Below are positions 51,674 to 58,670 of a stretch of 64,000 nt of DNA, one piece after another. Origin of the DNA: Actinoplanes sp. N902-109 (GTDB lineage: Bacteria > Actinomycetota > Actinomycetes > Mycobacteriales > Micromonosporaceae); NCBI RefSeq assembly GCF_000389965.1, contig NC_021191.1, positions 6,325,501 to 6,389,500 on the forward strand, read 5' to 3'. The notes under the pieces were generated by a model that worked only from the letters and a program-made list of their open reading frames with translations, did no database searches and was not told where the DNA came from. Each line of letters starts with the position of its first letter. Positions within the stretch are counted from its first letter, which is position 1. The position numbers and the translations under genes are program-made.

Positions 51674-52308
51674 GCGGGCACCGGACCGGTCAGCCGGGAC
51701 AGCCGGTTGGCCACCGCGTCCGGGGACAGCCGGGGCAGCCAGTACGGCCGGTCGTGCTCGTAGGCGGCGATCCGGTCGGCGGCCAGCAGGGTCAGGTCCA
51801 TGTCGTCCAGCCCGTCGAGCACCAGCCGGCGGGCCCGGTCGTCCACCGGGTACGGGAATCGGCGCTCCCCCGCGCGCACCTCCCGCCCGGCCACGTCCAC
51901 GGTGATCAAGGCGCTCGGGTCGGCCTCGGTGCGGTCGGCCAGCCAGCTCACCGCCTCGGCCGGCAGCCTTACCGCGGGAACCCCGTTCTTCCAGGCGTTG
52001 CGCAGGAAGATGTCGCCGAAGCTGACGGCGATCACGGCCGCGAACCCCCCGTCGCGCAACGCCCAGACGGCGTGCTCGCGGGAGCTGCCGGTGCCGAAGT
52101 TGTGCCAGCCGATCAGCACGCTGGCGCCGGCCGCGGCGGGCTGGTTGAGCACGAACTGCGGGTCGGCGCGCCAGCCGGCGAACAGCCCGTCGGCGTAACC
52201 GGTCTTGGTCAGCCGCTTGCAGTAGCCGGCCGGGATGATCTGATCGGTGTCGACGTCGCTGCGCCGCAGCGTGACACCGCGCCCGGTGTGGGCCTTCAAC
52301 GGTCGCAT
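51670..52308 (-). CDS. leuD: 3-isopropylmalate dehydratase small subunit-like
   Basis: A 212-residue LeuD homologue. The swivel-domain features RSDVDTDQIIPAGYCKRLTK (about residues 16-35) and GWHNFGTGSSREHAVWALRD (about residues 67-86) are characteristic. It pairs with the LeuC-like subunit encoded directly upstream (10-base gap; GAGGGG ribosome-binding site) to isomerise a 2-alkylmalate to the 3-isomer. Length is normal for bacteria. Confidence 0.92.
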   Translation of the reverse strand: MRPLKAHTGRGVTLRRSDVDTDQIIPAGYCKRLTKTGYADGLFAGWRADPQFVLNQPAAAGASVLIGWHNFGTGSSREHAVWALRDGGFAAVIAVSFGDIFLRNAWKNGVPAVRLPAEAVSWLADRTEADPSALITVDVAGREVRAGERRFPYPVDDRARRLVLDGLDDMDLTLLAADRIAAYEHDRPYWLPRLSPDAVANRLSRLTGPVPA

Positions 52309-52318
52309 CGGTTTCCCC

Positions 52319-53713
52319 TCACAGATCGGCGGGTGCGGACAGCCGCCCGGTGACCGCGGTGGCGGCCGCGACCGCCGGGGACACCAGGTGGGTCCGCACA
52401 CCGGGGCCCTGCCGGCCCTCGTAGTTGCGGTTGGAGGTGGAGGCGACCCGCTCGCCGCGCGGGCGCCGGTCGGCGTTCATGCCCAGGCACATCGAGCAAC
52501 CGGACAGCCGCCATTCCGCGCCGGCCCGCTGGAACACCTCGTGCAGGCCCTCGCTCTCGGCCTGCCGGCGCACGCTCATCGAGCCGGGCACCACGAGCAT
52601 GCGCACCGAACCGGCGATCCGCCGCCCGTCGAGCACGGCCGCGGCGGCCCGCAGGTCGTCGAGGCGGGCGTTGGTGCAGGAGCCCAGGAACACCGTGTCG
52701 ATCTCGATGCTGCGCATCGGGGTGCCCGGGGTCAGCGCCATGTACTCCAGCGCCCGCTGCGCCGCGGCCCGGCCGGTCGCCTCCGGGCAGGACGCCGGGT
52801 CGGGCACGGCCGCGCCCAGCGGCACCGCCTGACCGGGGTGGGTGCCCCAGGTGACGTACGGCGTCAGCCCGGACACGTCCACGGTGACCGTCCGGTCGAA
52901 CGTGGCGTCGTCGTCGGTGCGCAGGGTCCGCCAGTAGCTGGTGGCATTCAGCCAGGCCGCGCCGCGCGGGGCGAAGGGCCGCTCGCGCAGGTAGGCGAAG
53001 GTGGTCTCGTCCGGGGCGATGACCCCGGCCTTGGCGCCGGCCTCGACGCTCATGTTGCACATCGTCATCCGGCCCTCCATCGACAGGTGCTCGACGGCCC
53101 GGCCGCGGTACTCGATGATGTGCCCGTGCGCGCCGTTCGCGCCGATCTGCGCGATCAGCGCCAGGATCAGATCCTTGCCGGTGACCTCGGGCGGCGGGCT
53201 GCCGACGAACTCGACCGCCATGGTGCGCGGGCGGGGCATCGGCAGGGTCTGGGTGGCCAGCACGTGCTCGACGTCGCTGGTGCCCACGCCGAAGGCCAGC
53301 GCGGCGAACGCGCCGTGGGTGGACGTGTGGCTGTCGCCGCAGATGACCGTCATGCCCGGTTGCACCAGCCCGAGCTCGGGGGCCACCACGTGCACGATGC
53401 CCTGCCCGGCGGCGCCGTGCCGGAGCAGCTCGATGCCGTGCTCGGCGCAGTTCCGGCGCAGCTGCTCGACCTGCGCCCGGCCCATCGGGTCGGCGATCAC
53501 CAGGGTGTCCGTGGGCACGTTGTGGTCCTCGACGGCCAGGGTCAGCTCGGGCCGGCGGACCGCGCGCCCGCGCAGCCGCAGCCCGTCGAACGCCTGCGGC
53601 GAGCTGGCCTCGTGGACCAGGTGCAGGTCGACGTAGAGCAGGTCGGTGGTGCCGGGTTCGCCGGGCACCACGCTGGCGTCCCACACCTTGTCGATCAGCG
53701 TCGTGGCGCTCAC
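52319..53713 (-). CDS. leuC: 3-isopropylmalate dehydratase large subunit-like
   Basis: A 464-residue aconitase-family subunit. The GTG start overlaps the stop of the synthase gene (GTGA). It has the substrate and cluster motifs VICGDSHTSTHGAFAALAFG (about residues 127-146), VFLGSCTNARLDDLR with the first Fe-S Cys, and GCSMCLGMNADR with the other two cysteines, followed by STSNRNYEGRQGP. All ligands for a 4Fe-4S cluster are present. With LeuD it performs the isomerase step. Confidence 0.93.
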   Translation of the reverse strand: MSATTLIDKVWDASVVPGEPGTTDLLYVDLHLVHEASSPQAFDGLRLRGRAVRRPELTLAVEDHNVPTDTLVIADPMGRAQVEQLRRNCAEHGIELLRHGAAGQGIVHVVAPELGLVQPGMTVICGDSHTSTHGAFAALAFGVGTSDVEHVLATQTLPMPRPRTMAVEFVGSPPPEVTGKDLILALIAQIGANGAHGHIIEYRGRAVEHLSMEGRMTMCNMSVEAGAKAGVIAPDETTFAYLRERPFAPRGAAWLNATSYWRTLRTDDDATFDRTVTVDVSGLTPYVTWGTHPGQAVPLGAAVPDPASCPEATGRAAAQRALEYMALTPGTPMRSIEIDTVFLGSCTNARLDDLRAAAAVLDGRRIAGSVRMLVVPGSMSVRRQAESEGLHEVFQRAGAEWRLSGCSMCLGMNADRRPRGERVASTSNRNYEGRQGPGVRTHLVSPAVAAATAVTGRLSAPADL

Positions 53714-54870
53714 CGGACACCGGCCCGGTCCAGGATGACCTGCCGCAGCTCGTCGAGTTCGATGCACTCGCCACCGGCACGTCCGGCGATGTACTCGCGG
53801 TAGATGTCGTCGAGCAGCTCGGTGTCGCTGTCGTGGCCCAGCTGGCGCAGCAGGTGCCGGACCACGGTGCGCCCGGAGTGCCGGCCCACCAGGATGGCCC
53901 GCTCCCGGCCGAAACGCTCGGGCTCGACGTACTCGTACGTGATCGGGTTGCGCAGCATGCCGGCCTGGTGGATGCCGGCCTGGGTGGCGAACACGTTGTC
54001 GCCCAGGATCGGCTTGTGCCGCACGGCCGAGGGCCCGATGGTCTGGCACAGCAGCCGGAAGGCGTCGTAAAGGCCGGTGGTGTCCACCTTTGCGGTGACC
54101 CCGATCTCGGCGCTCTTGTAGGCCAGCACCGCGATCAGCTCCTCGAGCGGGGTGTTGCCGGCCCGCTCGCCGATGCCGGCCAGCGTCGCCTGCACCACGT
54201 CGGCGCCGGCCTGCACCGCGGCCAGCGCGTTGGGCAGGGCGAGGCCGAGGTCGTTGTGGCAGTGCACGGAGATCGGCGTGTCCTCCGGCAGCCAGCTGCG
54301 CACCCGGGCCACCAGCGCGCCGAACTCGGCCGGGACCATGCAGCCGGTGGTGTCGGCGAGTGCCACGGTGTTCCCGCCGGCCTCCAGCGCGGCCTCGATG
54401 AGCGGGCGCAGCATCTCGTCGCTGCCCCGGCTGGCGTCCTCCAGGCCGAGCGTGATGTCGGTGAAGCCGAGCGAGCGTGCGTAACCGAAGCTGTCGACGA
54501 TCTCGCGGATGCCCTCCGCCCGGCTCATCCCGCGCTTGTGTTCCAGGTGGACGTCGCTGCCGGTGGCCATGATCTGCAGCTGGTGGTTGCGCACCCCGCC
54601 GGCCTCGGCGGCCAGCGTGATGTCCTCGCGGGTGGCCCGGTTGAGGGTGGCGAACGTCGCGGTGGTCAGCGCGTCGGCGATGAGCCGGGTGGCGGCGAAG
54701 TCGCTCGGCGAGGAGCTGGGGAACCCGGTTTCCACCGTGTCCACCCCGAGTGCCTCGATGCGCAGGGCGAGGGCGAGTTTCTGCTCCGGTGTCATCGCAT
54801 TGCCGGGCGCTTGTTCGCCGTCCCGCAACGTGGAGTCGAAAACAGATATCGGGCGGGTTTCCGTAGTCAT
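53710..54870 (-). CDS. leuA: 2-isopropylmalate/homocitrate synthase-like enzyme without regulatory domain
   Basis: A 386-residue HMGL-like acyl-condensing enzyme. VFDSTLRDGEQAPGNAMTPE carries the metal Asp and catalytic Arg, PISVHCHNDLGLALPNALAA the metal His pair region, and AGIGERAGNTPLEELIAVLA the Gly-rich loop, all as in 2-isopropylmalate synthases. It ends shortly after the catalytic barrel and subdomain I (HSGRTVVRHLLRQLGHDSDT), so the LeuA C-terminal allosteric dimerisation domain (about 130 residues) is missing. It should condense acetyl-CoA with a 2-oxoacid without leucine feedback. It is the first of five overlapping or nearly touching genes. Confidence 0.88.
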   Translation of the reverse strand: MTTETRPISVFDSTLRDGEQAPGNAMTPEQKLALALRIEALGVDTVETGFPSSSPSDFAATRLIADALTTATFATLNRATREDITLAAEAGGVRNHQLQIMATGSDVHLEHKRGMSRAEGIREIVDSFGYARSLGFTDITLGLEDASRGSDEMLRPLIEAALEAGGNTVALADTTGCMVPAEFGALVARVRSWLPEDTPISVHCHNDLGLALPNALAAVQAGADVVQATLAGIGERAGNTPLEELIAVLAYKSAEIGVTAKVDTTGLYDAFRLLCQTIGPSAVRHKPILGDNVFATQAGIHQAGMLRNPITYEYVEPERFGRERAILVGRHSGRTVVRHLLRQLGHDSDTELLDDIYREYIAGRAGGECIELDELRQVILDRAGVR

Positions 54871-55022
54871 AATCCCAGAGTCCTCACCGCTCGAAATACC
54901 GGCAACGCCTTTAAGTCAGAACCTAAATCCCCAGGTCAAAGCCACTTTCCAGTACGGCGTGAGCGCGCACGAAAACACCACCGTCCACACTTTCGGGGAC
55001 GGCCAGGAAGGGACTTCCAGTG
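54871..55022 (-). promoter_or_regulatory. Leader of the chain-elongation genes with possible small peptide
   Basis: This 152-base gap is the largest within the minus-strand cluster. On the minus strand a GTG-started frame ending in TGA at 54916-54918 encodes 24 residues with three Trp, three Phe and one Tyr (it includes SCALTPYWKVALTWGFRF). TTGACC, within the same frame (complement of 54938-54943), resembles a -35. The region may hold a promoter and an attenuator-like peptide, but no strong ribosome-binding site or terminator hairpin is visible. Confidence 0.35.
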
Positions 55023-55904
55023 CTATCCGTCGAGCTGTTCCGGGCCTTTCCCGAGCAGCGCGCAACCCAGCTCGGTAATGGTGTGCAGCACGGTGGCCCG
55101 ATGCCGCCGGGTGGTGATCAGACCGGCCTGGCGCAGCACGGCGGTGTGCTGGCTGGCCGCCGCGGCCGAGATGCCCAGCCGGTGCGCGAGCTCGCCGGTG
55201 CTGCGGCTCTCGGTCAGCGCGTCGAGCAGCCCGGCCCGGGTGCGCCCGATCAGCGCGGCGAGGGTGTCCCCGGCGTGCTGCGGCCCCTGCCACAGCGCCG
55301 CGGAGCCGGCCCACCGCGGCGGTGCCGGGCACACCAGCGTGGGCCGGCCGCCGCGCTGGTCCGCCCCGATCAGCACGCACGCGCCCGGGCGCAGGAAGAA
55401 CGACGGCGCGACGACCAGCCCCCGCCCGTCGAGCTGTACCCGGTCCGGCGGCCGCAGCGGCAGGCTCAGCACCGGGTCCGCCCAGCCCGCCTTGGGGTGC
55501 ACCACGGTCACCAGGTGCTCGACGCCGCCGGTGGCCAGGATCCGGCCCAGGGCGTCGCGCTCGCCCTCCAGGTAGCGGCGGATGCGGCCCCAGTAGGGCA
55601 GCACGGCCAGCCGGCAGAACTCCTGGATCACCTCGGTCACCTGGCACCGCGCCGTGGTGCCGGCCGGTGGCCCGGACAGCAGCCACAGCAGGTCCGGCAC
55701 CGGGCGGGCGGCCCGGGTGACCGCCCGCACCGCGGCCAGCCGCGGTCCCAGCGCCCGGTGCACCTGTTGCCGCCAGCCCTCGAACACCATGGTGCCGGGG
55801 CGGGTCAGCAGCTCCAGGGCGAACACCGACTCCGCGACCGGCCCCAGCGTGCTGGTCACGGTCACCCGGCTCAGGTCGGCGGCGGTGAAGTGGATCTCCG
55901 GCAT
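55023..55904 (-). CDS. ArsR-family transcriptional regulator, DUF5937-type
   Basis: A 293-residue regulator of the long actinobacterial type. The C-terminal quarter is a winged helix: ALTESRSTGELAHRLGISAA then AASQHTAVLRQAGLITTRRH. The N-terminal two thirds (MPEIHFTAADLSRVTVTSTL, then SVFALELL) match the DUF5937-like sensor part found in this family. It starts 11 bases after the MFS gene stop and is probably co-transcribed. A likely role is control of the exporter or the cluster in response to an intermediate. Confidence 0.87.
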   Translation of the reverse strand: MPEIHFTAADLSRVTVTSTLGPVAESVFALELLTRPGTMVFEGWRQQVHRALGPRLAAVRAVTRAARPVPDLLWLLSGPPAGTTARCQVTEVIQEFCRLAVLPYWGRIRRYLEGERDALGRILATGGVEHLVTVVHPKAGWADPVLSLPLRPPDRVQLDGRGLVVAPSFFLRPGACVLIGADQRGGRPTLVCPAPPRWAGSAALWQGPQHAGDTLAALIGRTRAGLLDALTESRSTGELAHRLGISAAAASQHTAVLRQAGLITTRRHRATVLHTITELGCALLGKGPEQLDG

Positions 55905-55915
55905 GGCGGCCTCGC

Positions 55916-57205
55916 TCAGCCCTGGTCCGGCCCGGCGGGCACGGGCTGCGCCGCCACGCCGGCTTCCCCGGCGGCACCCGCGCCGGCTTGCTCGGCCGCG
56001 CCCGCGCCGGCTTGCTCGGCCGCGCCCGCCGCGGTGGCAGGGCGGGTCAGCAGCAAGGCGCAGACCGGCAGCAGCACCACGACGACGGCCACCAGCAGCA
56101 CCCGGAAGTCGACCACCGCGATCAGCGCCGCCCCCGCCGCCACCGAGGCCACCTGCGCGGTCCCGACCACCAGCTCGTTGGCGGCGAAGACCCGGCCGAG
56201 CAGCCGTGCCGGGGTGTGCCGCTGCAGCGCGGTCGCGGCGGCCACGGCGACCAGCGGCAGGCTGAAGCCGAGCAGCACCGCACCGGCCAGCACCACCGCG
56301 GTCGACGGCACGAGCAGCAGCAGCGTCGCCACCGCCAGCAGCAGCAGACCGGTGCCGAGGGTGCGCGGCTCGGCCAGCCGCCGGATCAGCCGGGCCACCA
56401 GCAGGCCGCCGGCCACCACCCCGACGCCCTGCACCGTGCTCAGCGCGCCGAACCAGGACGGTGCCCGGCCCAGGCTCTCCAGCAGGGCGAACGGCACGCT
56501 CTCGAACAGCCCGAGGCCCAGGAAGGCCAGGCCGGCCGCGAGCACCATCTGCCGCACGACCGGGTGCGTGCGCACGAAGCCGAACCCCGCCGTGATCTCG
56601 GTGCGCAGCCCACCCGTGCGGCTTGCCTCGACCGGGCTCTCGGTCACCCGTACGGCCGCGAAGAACCCGATCGCCGCGGCGAAGGTGCCCAGGTCGAGCA
56701 GGATCACCCAGGCCGGCCCCCAGAGCGCGTACAGCGCCGCCCCGGTCAGCGGCGCGATCAGCCGCAGCCCCATCCCGGTGGTCTGCAGCGCGGCGTTGGC
56801 GTCGGCCAGCTGCCCGGCGGGCAGCATGTCCTTGAGCAGCCCGGCCCGTGCCCCCGCGACCAGGCTCATCGTGACGCCGTAGAGCAGCGCCACCGGGTAG
56901 ATCAGCCACACCTGGTCCTCGCCGCGCACGGCGAACAACGAGGCCACCACGCCGATCGCGGCGGCGTTCACGCCGATCAGCAGCCGGCGCCGCGACATCC
57001 GGTCGACGACCACGCCGACCAGCGGTTCCAGCAGGGCGGCCAGGCCGAGCGCGAAGAACACCAGCCCGGCCGCACTGTTGCTGCCGGTGAGCTCCTTGAC
57101 CCAGATCGGCAGGGTCAGGTACAGCGCGGTGTCGCCGAACGTCGACAGCGACGAACCGGCGAACACCCGCCGGAAGCGCCGGTCAGTACCGAGCAGGTGC
57201 CACAT
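55916..57205 (-). CDS. MFS transporter, probable product exporter
   Basis: A 429-residue permease with about 12 hydrophobic segments. The start RRFRRVFAGSSLSTFGDTAL and the loop between helices 2 and 3 (GVVVDRMSRRRLLIG) are typical of the MFS_3/enterobactin exporter-like group. The ATG lies 23 bases inside the end of the adenylation gene, so they are translationally coupled. The C-terminal tail contains an exact 24-base duplication (55977-56000 and 56001-56024), giving AAEQAGAG twice. It probably exports the peptide and may confer self-resistance. Confidence 0.88.
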   Translation of the reverse strand: MWHLLGTDRRFRRVFAGSSLSTFGDTALYLTLPIWVKELTGSNSAAGLVFFALGLAALLEPLVGVVVDRMSRRRLLIGVNAAAIGVVASLFAVRGEDQVWLIYPVALLYGVTMSLVAGARAGLLKDMLPAGQLADANAALQTTGMGLRLIAPLTGAALYALWGPAWVILLDLGTFAAAIGFFAAVRVTESPVEASRTGGLRTEITAGFGFVRTHPVVRQMVLAAGLAFLGLGLFESVPFALLESLGRAPSWFGALSTVQGVGVVAGGLLVARLIRRLAEPRTLGTGLLLLAVATLLLLVPSTAVVLAGAVLLGFSLPLVAVAAATALQRHTPARLLGRVFAANELVVGTAQVASVAAGAALIAVVDFRVLLVAVVVVLLPVCALLLTRPATAAGAAEQAGAGAAEQAGAGAAGEAGVAAQPVPAGPDQG

Positions 57206-58670
57206 GGCCGGTCCTCTCCCGCAGCGTTTCCTGGACGCACTGCCGGACGGCGGCGCGGTCGACCTTGCCCGAGGCGTTCTGCGGCAGTTCGGCAACCGGG
57301 ATGATCCGCAGCGGCAGCATGTGCCCGGGCAGGTGGCGGCGCAGGTACGCGGCCCAGCCCGCCGGGTCGGGCCGGGTGCCCGGGGCGGCCGGGACGACCA
57401 GGTACAGCTCCTCCCGCCCGCCGTCCGAGGCGCACATCACGGCTGTGGCACCGGCCATGCCGGCCAGTCGCGCGGCCACCGCCTCGATCTCGCCCAGCTC
57501 CACCCGGTGCCCGCGGATCTTGACCTGGTCGTCGGCGCGGCCGCGGAACTCGTACCGGCCGTCCGGGCGCACCCGGCAGATGTCGCCGGTGCGGTACCGC
57601 CGCACGCCGTCCGGGCCGGCGACGAACGCCTGGCGGGTCAGCTCGGGGTCGTTGACGTAGCCGCGGGCCAGCCCGATCCCGGACAGGTGCAGCTCGCCGG
57701 GCTCGCCGGGCGGCACCCGGCGCAGCTGCCCGTCGAGGATCTCGGCGGTCATGCCGGCGATCGGGCGGCCGATCGGCACCGGGTCGGCCGGGTCCGGCAG
57801 CACCCGGCCGAGCAGCGGCGCGACGGTCGCCTCGGTCGGCCCGTAGCCGTTCCACAGCTCGGCGCCGACCGTGAGCAGTTCCGCGGCGAGGGCGGCCGGC
57901 AGCACCTCCCCGCCGCTGCCGAGCATGCATCCGGGCAGCCCGCCGCCCAGGTACGGCAGCAGCATCCGGAACATCGTGGGTGTGGCGGCGAACGCCTGCA
58001 CCCGCGCCTCGCGCAGCCAGCGGCCGAACAGCTCGGGGTTGTGTGGTGCCCGGGCCGGCGCGACCACGACCGTGCCCCCGCCGACCAGCGGCGCCATCGT
58101 CTCGGCCAGCGCCATGTCGAACGCCGGGTTGAGGTGCGCCACCATCCGTCGCCGCGGGCCGAGGCCCAGCTCCGCCGCGAGCTGGGTGCAGAAGTTCAGC
58201 AACCCCGGGTGGCCCGCCTCGACCCCCTTGGCCCGGCCGGTGGAACCGGAGGTGAACACGATGTACGCCAGGCCGGGCGAGCTGGGCGCGGGCCGGTCCC
58301 GGATCACCTCGGCGACCGCCTCCGCCACCGCCCCGTCCGCGCCGTCCCGCACCAGGCTGCCCACGCAGCCGGCGTGCCGGACCTGGAAGCCGCGCCGCAC
58401 GGCCGGGGCCGCCGGGTCGACCGGCACCGGCACCGCGTCCAGCAGCCAGCAGGCGAACAGCCCGAGGACGTGCCCGGCGCCGTAGCCGGTCTCGACCGCG
58501 ACCCGGTCCCCGGCGCCCACCCCGGCGGCGGCCAGCGCACCGGCCCGGGTCCGCGCCTCGGTGAGCAGCCCCCGGTAGCTGAGCCGCCGGTCGCCGTCGA
58601 CGAGCGCCGGGGCCGAGGGCCGGCGGCGGGCCTGGTCCTGCACGGCGGTGAGGACGGTCGGCTCAGTCAT
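57183..58670 (-). CDS. Stand-alone amino acid adenylation enzyme
   Basis: A 495-residue AMP-forming adenylation domain without its own carrier. Core motifs: A3 YIVFTSGSTGRAKGV, A5 NGYGPTEATV, A7 YRTGDICRVRPDG, A8 GRADDQVKIRGHRVELGEIE and A10 NASGKVDR. Asp in NPAFDMALAE at the 235 position indicates an alpha-amino acid substrate. My reading of the specificity positions is D-M-A-A-L-S-G-V-A-K, which I do not recognise. It overlaps the carbamoyltransferase-carrier gene by eight bases and is the obvious loader for that carrier protein. Confidence 0.88.
   Translation of the reverse strand: MTEPTVLTAVQDQARRRPSAPALVDGDRRLSYRGLLTEARTRAGALAAAGVGAGDRVAVETGYGAGHVLGLFACWLLDAVPVPVDPAAPAVRRGFQVRHAGCVGSLVRDGADGAVAEAVAEVIRDRPAPSSPGLAYIVFTSGSTGRAKGVEAGHPGLLNFCTQLAAELGLGPRRRMVAHLNPAFDMALAETMAPLVGGGTVVVAPARAPHNPELFGRWLREARVQAFAATPTMFRMLLPYLGGGLPGCMLGSGGEVLPAALAAELLTVGAELWNGYGPTEATVAPLLGRVLPDPADPVPIGRPIAGMTAEILDGQLRRVPPGEPGELHLSGIGLARGYVNDPELTRQAFVAGPDGVRRYRTGDICRVRPDGRYEFRGRADDQVKIRGHRVELGEIEAVAARLAGMAGATAVMCASDGGREELYLVVPAAPGTRPDPAGWAAYLRRHLPGHMLPLRIIPVAELPQNASGKVDRAAVRQCVQETLRERTGHVAPARY

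Noticed and set aside
49479..54870. Reading the leu genes as the ordinary leucine operon
   Set aside because: Primary actinobacterial leuA, leuB and leuCD are usually scattered and LeuA carries a regulatory domain; here they overlap with an aminotransferase gene beside NRPS genes. Not excluded until the rest of the genome is searched.
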